Shown here: positions 16,916 through 24,533 of the stretch, piece by piece
Layout of the letters: the number at the start of each line of letters is the position of its first letter
Position numbering within the stretch: the first letter of the stretch is position 1
Assembly: GCA_945878525.1 (NCBI GenBank)
Contig: CAMCTU010000013.1
Span: 1-35,892, forward strand
Reading direction: 5' to 3'
From: Sphingobacterium thalpophilum
Lineage (GTDB): Bacteria > Bacteroidota > Bacteroidia > Sphingobacteriales > Sphingobacteriaceae
DNA length: 35,892 nucleotides
The notes under the pieces: generated by a model
Seen by the model: the letters and a program-made list of their open reading frames with translations, nothing else
The model's database searches: none
Told to the model about the DNA's origin: nothing
Position numbers and translations under genes: made by a program

Positions 16916-16923
16916 CAAAAATA
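16916..16923 (-). promoter_or_regulatory. Candidate -7 promoter box for maf
   Basis: TATTTTTG on the minus strand fits the Bacteroidota consensus TAnnTTTG and lies 15 bases before the chosen ATG. No TTG is found 17-23 bases upstream. The match decides the start, because the rival TTG start is part of this box. Confidence 0.5.
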
Positions 16924-17004
16924 AGAAATTAGGTGGCCGCTTTAAATACTATCAAAGTGCTTCTTTGGATGGATTATTATTTAATTATTTGGAAATATAC
17001 TATT

Positions 17005-17096
17005 GAGCTCCTTTTCAAGGTATTCCCGCTTTTCGCTCATACGCCACAGGCCTTGAGCACAGGCCGGTATCCGCTACAATCGGGTTTAAAAACATC
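17005..17096. repeat. GC-richer intergenic repeat-like segment
   Basis: Within the 230 bp spacer between maf and the Spy-like gene, one segment is GC-richer than its surroundings. It shows CACAGGCC twice, five bases apart, and the related GGTATTCCCGCT and GGTATCCGCT. Similar strings occur, to my recollection, in spacers of other Bacteroidota. No coding potential is apparent. Confidence 0.4.
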
Positions 17097-17148
17097 AGAC
17101 ACTACAATTAATACCTGATATATCCTAAACTCAATCAAAATAGGTTTA

Positions 17149-17514
17149 TTAGTTATTCCGCATTCTGGCACGACGCTCTTCAAGAATAGCTTCATAAGCT
17201 TTCTTTTGTTCATCGTTTAGTAATGCATTGATTTTATTTTTGGTCTCGGATTGAAGGGGTACCATTTTAGCACGTAAGGCCTGAAAGTCACCCCCTTCAG
17301 TTAAAGTCGTTCTTACACTGTCGGAACGCTTTGCCGACCAGATAAATACTTCTTTTAATTTTGATTTTTGTTCAGCTGAAAGGTTTAAAGTTGCTAATTG
17401 AGTAATTTGCCGCTCAGCTCTTTCCTCAGGTGTACCCATTTGTTGGCCTCCCTGTGCATTGGCGAACGTTGCAATACAGAGGATCAAGCACATGGCAGTA
17501 ATTAATTTTTTCAT
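17149..17514 (-). CDS. Secreted Spy/CpxP-like (LTxxQ) small protein
   Basis: Exported protein of 121 residues with a clear signal peptide (MKKLITAMCLILCIATFANAQ). The mature part is almost all charged alpha helix: ERAERQITQLATL, LSAEQKSKLKEVF, RAKMVPLQSETKNKINALL, LNDEQKKAYEAI. The two LsxEQ-type motifs match the LTxxQ family of periplasmic chaperones and stress sensors such as Spy and CpxP. It lies 61 bases downstream of kdsC on the same strand and could be co-transcribed or have its own promoter. A chaperone or sensor role is inferred from the family. Confidence 0.8.
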   Translation of the reverse strand: MKKLITAMCLILCIATFANAQGGQQMGTPEERAERQITQLATLNLSAEQKSKLKEVFIWSAKRSDSVRTTLTEGGDFQALRAKMVPLQSETKNKINALLNDEQKKAYEAILEERRARMRNN

Positions 17515-17575
17515 ATTTACTGGTTTTTCGATTTGATTAATAATAAAGCAAAAGGTTTAAATCTGAATGGAATAA

Positions 17576-18106
17576 TCAGATTCTGCTACCATCAGTGGCA
17601 GAATTATCTGAATTGGCCCACAGATTCTGGATCTTTAATACTTTTTCAACAATATCTCTGACGCATGATTCACCGCCATTTCTTGGAGAAATATAGTGGG
17701 CAACAGCTTTGATCTCCTCTACTGCATCAGCCGGACAGACTGCAAGACCTGCCATCTTCATAAGTTCCAGATCGGGAATATCATCGCCCATAAAGAGTAC
17801 TTGCTCAGGCAATAATCCATTCTGTTCCAGAAACTCGTTATAGGCAGCGGTTTTCGAGTCTAAACCAAGATAAATATCGGTAATACCAAGCCCTCTCAAG
17901 CGATGCTCCACTCCTTTAGATCTTGCACCCGAAACAACGGCTATTTTAAATCCTTGCTTCACTGCCAATTGAAGGGCATAGCCATCTTTAATATTAAATT
18001 GCCTCAAAAATTCTCCGGATTCAGTAACCAACAGTAAACCATTGGTCATAACGCCATCTACATCCAGAACAAATGCTTTGATATGCTTTAGTTTTTCTAA
18101 GAACAT
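17576..18106 (-). CDS. kdsC: 3-deoxy-D-manno-octulosonate 8-phosphate phosphatase, KdsC-type HAD
   Basis: Cytosolic HAD hydrolase releasing phosphate from KDO-8-phosphate in lipopolysaccharide core synthesis, 176 residues. Motif I is LDVDGVMTNG (nucleophile Asp plus acid Asp), motif II is VSGARSKGVEHR, and motif III/IV is MGDDIPDLELMKMAGL. The short cap-less length and IYLGLDSKTAAYNEFLEQ match the tetrameric KdsC family. The C-terminal tail after about 155 is unlike typical KdsC and may be neutral. NeuA-linked and phosphoserine-type HAD proteins are close alternatives but fit less well. Confidence 0.88.
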   Translation of the reverse strand: MFLEKLKHIKAFVLDVDGVMTNGLLLVTESGEFLRQFNIKDGYALQLAVKQGFKIAVVSGARSKGVEHRLRGLGITDIYLGLDSKTAAYNEFLEQNGLLPEQVLFMGDDIPDLELMKMAGLAVCPADAVEEIKAVAHYISPRNGGESCVRDIVEKVLKIQNLWANSDNSATDGSRI

Positions 18107-18112
18107 GGGGTT

Positions 18113-18178
18113 TAGATATGAGATGTAATATTGAGGTCTGAGATCTGACTTGACATCAGACTTCAGACATCAGACTTC
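18113..18178. repeat. Degenerate TCAGACATC/GAGATCTGA short-word repeat
   Basis: Most of the 85 bp spacer between iscX and kdsC consists of overlapping variants of GAGATCTGA, ACATCAGACTT and CAGACATCAGACTT. Related tracts lie at 30872-30917, 31442-31469 and 35533-35569. Confidence 0.6.
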
Positions 18179-18191
18179 GGTCCTCCGCCCC

Positions 18192-18434
18192 CTATTGATT
18201 ATCGCGCCACTCGTACACCCATGCTGTCTGAATTTGCTCCAGATGTCCTTCGTTGGACTGCTCGCGGGTACCAGCGAAATTAGGAAGGCTTAAAATCCAG
18301 TCGAGAAGTTCGGTAAATCGTATTCTATAGATTTGAGATTCACCAAAATCGTCACCAAATTTCTCATAGAGACCCATAGCTATATCTTCATAATCATTCC
18401 AATAAATTGGTAATTCAAAACTTTCTTTCGCCAT
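18192..18434 (-). CDS. iscX: Iron-sulfur cluster assembly protein IscX
   Basis: Small acidic protein of 80 residues that binds IscS and iron and tunes ISC-type cluster assembly. The family core is visible: IYWNDYEDIAMGLYEKFGD, RIRFTELLDWILSLPNFAG, and SNEGHLEQIQTAWVYEW, matching the W-x-D...RFT...W...SNE..LE.IQ..W plan of IscX/YfhJ. It starts 18 bases after the ferredoxin stop, the same pairing as in proteobacterial isc operons, but iscS, iscU and hscB are not in the window. Confidence 0.93.
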   Translation of the reverse strand: MAKESFELPIYWNDYEDIAMGLYEKFGDDFGESQIYRIRFTELLDWILSLPNFAGTREQSNEGHLEQIQTAWVYEWRDNQ

Positions 18435-18452
18435 TGCTCTTTTATAATTTTA

Positions 18453-18785
18453 TTAATGTCCTAAAAACTGATGTTGGTCCGGAAGCGTTACTTCAATATC
18501 GCCATTTATTACAACACATTGACATCCCAAACGCGAATTGATCCTTGGATTGATAGCACGATCAATAAAATCTTCTTCCTTTTCAGATATCTCCTGAATG
18601 TTATCCATCCCAAAATTAACATAGACCTGACAGGTACTGCATCCGCAAACTCCACCACAATTATGTTGTAATTCAATACCATTATCCAGACAAACATCAA
18701 GAACGGATTCGCCTTCTGCTATTGGAAGCTCAATTACTGACTTTAAAGCCTCCTCAAAATTGATTTTTAATTTAAAAATGTTCAT
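18453..18785 (-). CDS. fdx: Adrenodoxin-type 2Fe-2S ferredoxin (ISC-associated)
   Basis: Electron carrier of 110 residues thought to supply electrons for Fe-S cluster assembly. The cluster ligands are in NCGGVCGCSTCQ (C-x5-C-x2-C, with one extra Cys) and the fourth in LGCQC. The surrounding acid patch (MDNIQEISEKEEDFID) is typical of vertebrate-type ferredoxins such as Fdx of the isc operon. Placement directly before iscX supports that role. It sits 24 bases after the DUF2520 gene and may also have its own promoter, since TACTTTTA lies five bases before the ATG. Confidence 0.93.
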   Translation of the reverse strand: MNIFKLKINFEEALKSVIELPIAEGESVLDVCLDNGIELQHNCGGVCGCSTCQVYVNFGMDNIQEISEKEEDFIDRAINPRINSRLGCQCVVINGDIEVTLPDQHQFLGH

Positions 18786-18809
18786 TAGTGTAAAAGTAGC
18801 ATTTTATCT

Positions 18810-19586
18810 TCAGCCTTGAGAACGCTTATGCAAATTGACTATGCTTTGACTGAGTTTAATGTAGAGTTCTGATAAATCGGGATTATGTTTCAGAAGTTCA
18901 AGATGAGCCTGAATGGTAGTTTGATCCTCCCTGATGGCAGGTCCGGTTTGAACAGAAACCGGACTATTGATTTCAATTTTGTTGAGCGTTTCTTCAATCA
19001 GGGGTTTCAAAAGCTCATAATCTAAGCCCTTTTCTTCTAATAACTCTTGAGCAAGCCCAAAAAGATGATTTGTAAAATTACAGGCAAAAACTGCTCCAAT
19101 ATGGAGTGTCTTACGTTGCTCTGAATTTAATTCAATTACCTTTTCTGACAAACGATCTGCAATTGCCCGAATAATTGCCAGAACTTCAGGAACATTTGCT
19201 TCAATAATAATTGGTATATTTCGAAAGTCAATAGATTTGATCTTTGAAAAAGTCTGCAGTGGATAAAAAACTCCGATTTTTGTGGATGCACCTTCAAGAG
19301 CTGAAAGTCCGGTTGAACCCGAAGTATGTAAAAGAAGCTGATCGCTGAGCTTCAATTCAAGGGCAATCTTCCTAATAGCTTCATCGTTTACAGCAATAAT
19401 AAACAAGTCTGCTGTACGATCAAGGTCAATCATACTGTCGATAGCCTCTGCAGCCAAAGTATCTGCCAAAACACTAGCCTTTGTAATATCACGGCTCCAG
19501 ACTTGGGAAATAGTTTGTCCGGCCATTTTAAATCCACGGCCTAGATGCGTAGCTATGTTACCGCTGCCTAATATGACAATATTCAT
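18810..19586 (-). CDS. Rossmann-fold DUF2520 protein
   Basis: Protein of 258 residues with an N-terminal NAD(P)-binding fold (IVILGSGNIATHLGRGFK, then LLLHTSGSTGLSALEG) and a C-terminal helical DUF2520 domain (TLHIGAVFACNFTNHLFGLAQELLEEKG). It resembles ketopantoate reductase and F420-dependent oxidoreductases, but the substrate is unknown. Its ATG shares one base with the ccmF stop (TGATG), so translation is probably coupled. In many Bacteroidota I recall it near kdsC and maf, as here. Confidence 0.87.
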   Translation of the reverse strand: MNIVILGSGNIATHLGRGFKMAGQTISQVWSRDITKASVLADTLAAEAIDSMIDLDRTADLFIIAVNDEAIRKIALELKLSDQLLLHTSGSTGLSALEGASTKIGVFYPLQTFSKIKSIDFRNIPIIIEANVPEVLAIIRAIADRLSEKVIELNSEQRKTLHIGAVFACNFTNHLFGLAQELLEEKGLDYELLKPLIEETLNKIEINSPVSVQTGPAIREDQTTIQAHLELLKHNPDLSELYIKLSQSIVNLHKRSQG

Positions 19587-22051
19587 CAGGCTTGCTTAAT
19601 TTCCTTATTTCTTCTGAAAATGGATAGTATAAATCCAATCACCATAATGATTGTGCCACCCCAAAATAAATTTATGTATGGAAATTCTATTGCCTTTAGA
19701 ACTACCCAATCTTTCTCAGCTTTAGGTTTCTGATAAACCATCAGTTCAAGCTTGTCTTTATCGGGATAAACATTTGAAAAGCGCAATTTTAAACCCTTTT
19801 CCTCTACCGTTTTTCCAAAATCAAATTTGGAGCCATCCTTTAATAAGTAAATTGGCTCTGAAGGAATCACCTGACCGTCAGAAATTACATCCAATTGCAA
19901 GCCTATAGCGATATCACGTTCACCGACAGGAATATTCTGAATTTTCGCATCACGGTTAATACCCTTAACTAAAATATAACCTTCTCTGAAACGAACCGTG
20001 TCGCCTACATTCACTTCATAGGTAACGGGCTTCTCATATTTCTCGTCCTCAGAGTGTCCTTCATGTTCTTCATGGTCTTCTTCTTTAAGCGGAACGCTGC
20101 TTACATGGGTGTAAACATCATGAAAAAGATAGTGACGGGTATCCGGAGAAGCAATAATTTGCCTCATCTTTGCATTTTGTTGTGCATTAGGATAGAGTGT
20201 AAAGTTCTCTTTAATAGTACCACCAGCCTCATCAATAACCTTATAATTAATTCTGTAATAAGTATTTACACCTTTTGTGGAGTCTCCCAAATAAGTAACT
20301 GTGTAGCGATCCATCTTGGTAGGCTCATCCTTATAAAGAATAATATTTTCGCGAGGATTGTTACTCTTTGCGAACTCATCTCCAAAACCAATGCCGGTAT
20401 TATTGATCGAAATAATTTTATTTGTTGCAGCGGCAACCAGTGCTCCAACAAGCAATAAAGCGAAACCGATGTGTGCTACTGCAGAACCTGCAAGTCTCCA
20501 CTTTCCTTTAAATGCTTCACCTAGAATTCTAGCATTGGCCATTATCGAAAACACGGAAGCAAACGTAAGAATGATGTACATCACGTTGGTATAAATATTC
20601 ATTACATATACTGCTGCTGCTGTAATGAATACCGAAACAAGAAGTGATATTGAAATACTCACAAAAAACTTCTTTGGATCAGTCTTTTTATATTTTAGGT
20701 ATTGCGAAAATGCTGAAATGAACGCTATTACAACAGCAAATGGAACCTGCCATTTGTTGTAATGCGCTATAACATCAGGCGGTGGAGCGATCTCTGTTCC
20801 AAAAATGGCATTGAATACCGGTACAGAGGTGGTAGCAAGTATTTGAACGCAGGCGATTGACAAAACCAAAGCTCCTATAAACAGCCAGAACTCACGCGAA
20901 TACGTTTCTTCATCCTTTTTGGTTATTGGAAGCTCTTTCCAGCGAATAACAAGAAAGAAAATAGCGATAAAAAGGAATGCAACTACATATAGAACTAAAT
21001 GCCAGAACATACCTAAATCGGTAAAAGCATGGACTGAGGTTTCACCCAGAATTCCACTTCTGGTAAGAAATGATGCATAAAGTACTAGTACAAAACTAAT
21101 CAGAACAAGGAAGGTAGCTGTAAAATAAGAATGACCGGAATTTCTATATGCAATCAGTACGTGAACCGCAGCAATCAAAGTCATCCATGGTATAATGGAA
21201 GCGTTCTCTACCGGATCCCATGCCCAGAAGCCTCCAAAATTCAGTGCTTCATAGGCCCAGAATGAACCCATTATAATACCTGTACCCAGAATCATTACCG
21301 CAAACAGGGTCCATGGCAAAGCAGGAGTAATCCATTCAGCATATTTTTTCTCCCAAAGACCGCCAATGGCATAGGCAAAAGGTACAATCATGGAAGCAAA
21401 ACCAAGAAATAAAGTGGGTGGATGTATAACCATCCAGTAGTTTTGAAGCAATGGATTTAAACCATTCCCATCTGTAACCATATTCAGATAATCACCTCGA
21501 GCGAAGATTGGCCCCGGAACCGCATCCCTTAAAAGAATAAATGGTGAACTTCCAATTCTTAGTCCGAAAACCTCAACCCCAACCAGCATGGATGCAATAA
21601 ATGCCTGAGAAAGCATGATTGTAGTCATGACTGAATTTTCCCAGCGCTTGCCCTTTGAAAGAATAATTGTTCCTAAAAAAGCCTGCCAGAACATCCAAAG
21701 CCAGAAACTTCCTTCCTGACCTTCCCAAAAAGATGAAATAATATAGTAAACCGGTAAAATCTTCGATGAGTGAGCCCATGCATAATGGTATTCAAACAAA
21801 TGATTATAGATGATGTAATAAAGGCAAGATCCAATTCCGATTACGGCCACTGTATTTAAACGAAATGCAATTCTTGCGATACGTTTCCAGCCATCAGAAC
21901 TTGCCTGAACAGACTGGTCTTTTGAGAGTGCAGTGCTGGTCGCGAAATAATAGGCAATTGTTGACAGAAGAGCTGTACAAAACGAAAGTATGATAAAGAA
22001 CTGTCCTAACTTCCCGGGAAGAAGGTTTTCGCCAATGTATTGTATTTCCAT
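19586..22051 (-). CDS. ccmF: Cytochrome c heme lyase subunit CcmF
   Basis: Large membrane protein of 821 residues that takes heme from holo-CcmE and ligates it to apocytochrome. The heme-handling tryptophan-rich WWD segment is at about 273-290 (GGFWAWDPVENASIIPWM). Conserved His residues are found in YNHLFEYHYAWAHSS, WMVIHPPTLFLG and near FTDLGMFWHLVLY. About 14 membrane helices are followed by a soluble loop (about 560-790) containing an acidic/His stretch (EEDHEEHEGHSEDEK) and a last helix. The ccmE gene ends 6 bases upstream. No ccmH or ccmG is present here. Confidence 0.93.
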   Translation of the reverse strand: MEIQYIGENLLPGKLGQFFIILSFCTALLSTIAYYFATSTALSKDQSVQASSDGWKRIARIAFRLNTVAVIGIGSCLYYIIYNHLFEYHYAWAHSSKILPVYYIISSFWEGQEGSFWLWMFWQAFLGTIILSKGKRWENSVMTTIMLSQAFIASMLVGVEVFGLRIGSSPFILLRDAVPGPIFARGDYLNMVTDGNGLNPLLQNYWMVIHPPTLFLGFASMIVPFAYAIGGLWEKKYAEWITPALPWTLFAVMILGTGIIMGSFWAYEALNFGGFWAWDPVENASIIPWMTLIAAVHVLIAYRNSGHSYFTATFLVLISFVLVLYASFLTRSGILGETSVHAFTDLGMFWHLVLYVVAFLFIAIFFLVIRWKELPITKKDEETYSREFWLFIGALVLSIACVQILATTSVPVFNAIFGTEIAPPPDVIAHYNKWQVPFAVVIAFISAFSQYLKYKKTDPKKFFVSISISLLVSVFITAAAVYVMNIYTNVMYIILTFASVFSIMANARILGEAFKGKWRLAGSAVAHIGFALLLVGALVAAATNKIISINNTGIGFGDEFAKSNNPRENIILYKDEPTKMDRYTVTYLGDSTKGVNTYYRINYKVIDEAGGTIKENFTLYPNAQQNAKMRQIIASPDTRHYLFHDVYTHVSSVPLKEEDHEEHEGHSEDEKYEKPVTYEVNVGDTVRFREGYILVKGINRDAKIQNIPVGERDIAIGLQLDVISDGQVIPSEPIYLLKDGSKFDFGKTVEEKGLKLRFSNVYPDKDKLELMVYQKPKAEKDWVVLKAIEFPYINLFWGGTIIMVIGFILSIFRRNKEIKQA

Positions 22052-22057
22052 TAAGAT

Positions 22058-22468
22058 CTAAATTTTTGCGGTGGTGGCAGTTACTTCTGTAACTTCTACC
22101 TCATCTGTGGTATATTTTGAAGGGCACTTCATTAAAATCTTTGAAGCATGAAATTCTTTGCCAATCATTTTTCCTGTTAGCACAATCTGTTCTGAACGTT
22201 CAAAATCCTGTGGTTTTGAGCCATTAAAGACCACTTTGCACTCTTTCCCTTTATTATCCTTCATGTAGAATGCAAAGTAATTGGCATCCTGTTGTGGCTT
22301 ATAAAAAAGCTCCTTTTCCTTATTCAGTTGTCCAACAACATGTAACTCAGAACTACTCTCTATGGCGTCTGTAAATGAGCCATAAGTGCTTGAATCGGCG
22401 TAGGTGCTAATAATTATACCAATTGCTAATGCAATGATAACTATACCGGCAATGGAACTCTTCTTCAT
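22058..22468 (-). CDS. ccmE: Cytochrome c maturation heme chaperone CcmE, CxxxY variant
   Basis: Periplasmic heme chaperone of 136 residues with an N-terminal membrane anchor (IAGIVIIALAIGIIIS) and the OB-fold barrel (ELHVVGQLNK, FYMKDNKGKECKVVF, QIVLTGKMIGKEF). Classical CcmE binds heme covalently through His in HxxxY. The aligned position here reads LMKCPSKYT, with Cys115 and Tyr119, so it is the CxxxY type described for the reduced Ccm system of some Desulfovibrio and archaea. It is followed by ccmF at 6 bases. A promoter candidate and a 7-1-7 palindrome lie upstream. Confidence 0.92.
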   Translation of the reverse strand: MKKSSIAGIVIIALAIGIIISTYADSSTYGSFTDAIESSSELHVVGQLNKEKELFYKPQQDANYFAFYMKDNKGKECKVVFNGSKPQDFERSEQIVLTGKMIGKEFHASKILMKCPSKYTTDEVEVTEVTATTAKI

Positions 22469-22505
22469 AAATCTGCTTTTTAAATAATCCTACCAAATGC
22501 AACTA

Positions 22506-22538
22506 CAAAAATACTAATTAGTTCAATTTAGAATTCAA
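22506..22538 (-). promoter_or_regulatory. Candidate promoter of the ccmE-ccmF operon
   Basis: On the minus strand a TTG (22538-22536) lies 22 bases before TATTTTTG (22513-22506), fitting the Bacteroidota pattern TTG-N17-23-TAnnTTTG. The box is 37 bases before the ccmE ATG. Confidence 0.5.
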
Positions 22539-22559
22539 TATAACAAGAATGTTTCTATA

Positions 22560-22574
22560 TTAGAATCATTCTAA
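22560..22574. promoter_or_regulatory. Perfect 7-1-7 palindrome, Fur/PerR-box-like
   Basis: TTAGAATCATTCTAA is an inverted repeat of seven bases each side of one central base. The spacing and ATT/AAT core match operators of Fur/PerR family repressors (PerR: TTATAATnATTATAA). It lies 22 bases above the -33 element of the ccmE promoter candidate. Confidence 0.45.
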
Positions 22575-22623
22575 ATAAAAAGGAAAACCAAATGATCTCC
22601 CTTTGAATTTTACGCTGAATTAA

Positions 22624-24060
22624 TCATGGCCAGATACCCATATTCATATAGGAAATGGCAACTTTATCAATGGCACCGACAAATGCTGCGGTTCTCAATC
22701 CGTCAATTTTAGAATTGGCCATTTGTATATCACGTATCTCATGGTATGACCGGATCATCGTATCTTCAAGTCCGGAATTAACTAATTCAAGCTCTGTGGC
22801 TCCTTTAACGATTATACTCTTTTGAGCTGAATCAAGTGAAATGCCAGTAATCTTTTCAACCATGTTAACGAGGTTCTGGTTGGCGTTTTCTTCGTACCGC
22901 TTATCCATGCGGCCAAATGCCACGTGCGAAAGGTTTTTAAGCCATTCGAAATAAGAAACTGTAACACCACCGGCATTACAATACATGTCAGGAATTAAAA
23001 TGCAACCTCTTTTAATCAGGAAATCAGCTGCATCGGGGGTAGTAGGACCGTTGGCAGCTTCAGCAATAATTTTTGCTTTAATATTGGCAACATTGGCCAT
23101 GGTGATTTGATTTTCTAAAGCAGCAGGAACCAAAACATCGCAATCCTGTTCAAGGCCTTCAGCAGAATTATTGAATTCTTTTGTTGATCCGGCAAAACCT
23201 AGAATCGAACCTGTGGATTTGCGATGGTTGAATACCTCATCCAGATTTAGTCCGTCAGGATTGTAGATTGCACCCTCATACTCACAGATACCAACTACTG
23301 TAGCACCAAATTCAATAAGATATTTAATGGTATGGTAGCCTACATTACCTAATCCCTGCACGATCACCCGCTTACCCGACAAACCAGTACTCAGTCCGAG
23401 TTTATTCATATCCTCTGTGATATCTACACACTCCCGTATGGCAATGGCAACCCCCCGGCCAGTGGCTTCTCTCCGACCGGCAATTCCATGCAAGGCTAAT
23501 GGTTTTCCGGTAACGCAACCTAATGCATCCAATTGACCAGGATTCATGGTTTGATAAGTATCTGCAATCCAGCTCATTTCACGTTCCCCTGAGCCATAAT
23601 CAGGAGCAGGAACATCAATACCCGGACCAATAAAATTCTTTTTTATTAATTCAACAGTATATCGACGGGTAATAGTTTCAAGTTCAGCAATAGAATAATC
23701 TTTCGTTCTAATCTTGATTCCCCCTTTTGCACCACCGAAAGGAACATTAACAATCGCACATTTATAGGTCATGAGTGCAGCAAGCGCCATCACCTCATCC
23801 TCATTTACCATTTCACTATAACGAATACCGCCTTTTGTGGGTGATTTATGATGGGAATGTTCTACTCTCCAAGCATCAATTACCTCAAAACCATTCTCAC
23901 GACGAATTGGAAAACGGAAGCGGTAAACACTATTGCAAGACCTGATCTGGTCAAGCAATCCTTCCGGGTGAGAAGTAAATTTTGCTGCATGATCAAAAAA
24001 CTGGCAAACGTCACCAAAAAACGAAGTTTCTGAGTGCGCTGCGTCTATAGACTTAGCCAT
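22624..24060 (-). CDS. Glutamate dehydrogenase (Glu/Leu/Phe/Val family)
   Basis: Cytosolic enzyme interconverting glutamate and 2-oxoglutarate plus ammonia, 478 residues from the chosen start. The catalytic region is VPFGGAKGGIKI, with the active-site Lys, followed by DVPAPDYGSGEREMSWI. The nucleotide-binding fold shows VIVQGLGNVGYHT. Substrate-pocket residues in KSPTKGGIRYS are typical of GDH rather than leucine dehydrogenase. An upstream GTG at 24099 would add 13 residues; the ATG at 24060 is preferred. It interrupts the ccm cluster, between the ccmD-like gene and ccmE, with spacers of 143 and 155 bases, so it is probably its own unit. Confidence 0.93.
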   Translation of the reverse strand: MAKSIDAAHSETSFFGDVCQFFDHAAKFTSHPEGLLDQIRSCNSVYRFRFPIRRENGFEVIDAWRVEHSHHKSPTKGGIRYSEMVNEDEVMALAALMTYKCAIVNVPFGGAKGGIKIRTKDYSIAELETITRRYTVELIKKNFIGPGIDVPAPDYGSGEREMSWIADTYQTMNPGQLDALGCVTGKPLALHGIAGRREATGRGVAIAIRECVDITEDMNKLGLSTGLSGKRVIVQGLGNVGYHTIKYLIEFGATVVGICEYEGAIYNPDGLNLDEVFNHRKSTGSILGFAGSTKEFNNSAEGLEQDCDVLVPAALENQITMANVANIKAKIIAEAANGPTTPDAADFLIKRGCILIPDMYCNAGGVTVSYFEWLKNLSHVAFGRMDKRYEENANQNLVNMVEKITGISLDSAQKSIIVKGATELELVNSGLEDTMIRSYHEIRDIQMANSKIDGLRTAAFVGAIDKVAISYMNMGIWP

Positions 24061-24203
24061 AAGAAAAGATTTTAATTTGAATAATTGGTTATATGCCACA
24101 AAGTTGATGGAAATAAACCGTTACTAAAAATGTAAATCACTTAGTATACAAAATAAATTTCATCAACTGAGCAGAAACTCAATTTAAAGAACTTTAAAAG
24201 AGA

Positions 24204-24422
24204 TTATTTAGTATTTTGTTTTTCAATTTTTTTTAATCGGCTATCAATTGAAAAGAGATAAATAGCCAGTCCGATGAATACAACTGAAATAACTGATACA
24301 ACAACATAAATCTTTCCGGAGCTTCTCAGGGCATCAGCCATCTCCACGCCAATAGAATTTTGTGCCAGAAGATTTAATGTAAATGAGAGCATAAAGCTTA
24401 AAATAAGGATAAGTTTTTTCAT
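24204..24422 (-). CDS. CcmD-like small membrane protein
   Basis: Protein of 72 residues with a signal-peptide-like N-terminus (MKKLILILSFMLSFTLNLLA), a single later membrane helix (IYVVVSVISVVFIGLAIYLF) and a short basic tail (IDSRLKKIEKQ). CcmD proteins, which hold CcmC and heme-loaded CcmE with CcmAB, have one helix and a basic C-terminus like this; the Bacteroidota form adds the leader. Position downstream of ccmB and ccmC on the same strand supports the assignment. Sequence identity with proteobacterial CcmD is negligible, so topology and context carry the call. Confidence 0.75.
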   Translation of the reverse strand: MKKLILILSFMLSFTLNLLAQNSIGVEMADALRSSGKIYVVVSVISVVFIGLAIYLFSIDSRLKKIEKQNTK

Positions 24423-24533
24423 TGTGCCGAAAATAAATTTATAGTTTTTGTGTTTACCGCTAATAAAAGTGGTTGTTTATTATCTGTTGTCAGTAAATTG
24501 CATTAAACATCAAATATGTTCTCCAATTGTTAA

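Noticed and set aside
20054-20458. Plus-strand frame of 134 codons inside ccmF
   Set aside because: It is the antisense shadow of ccmF, which has conserved membrane helices and a WWD motif.
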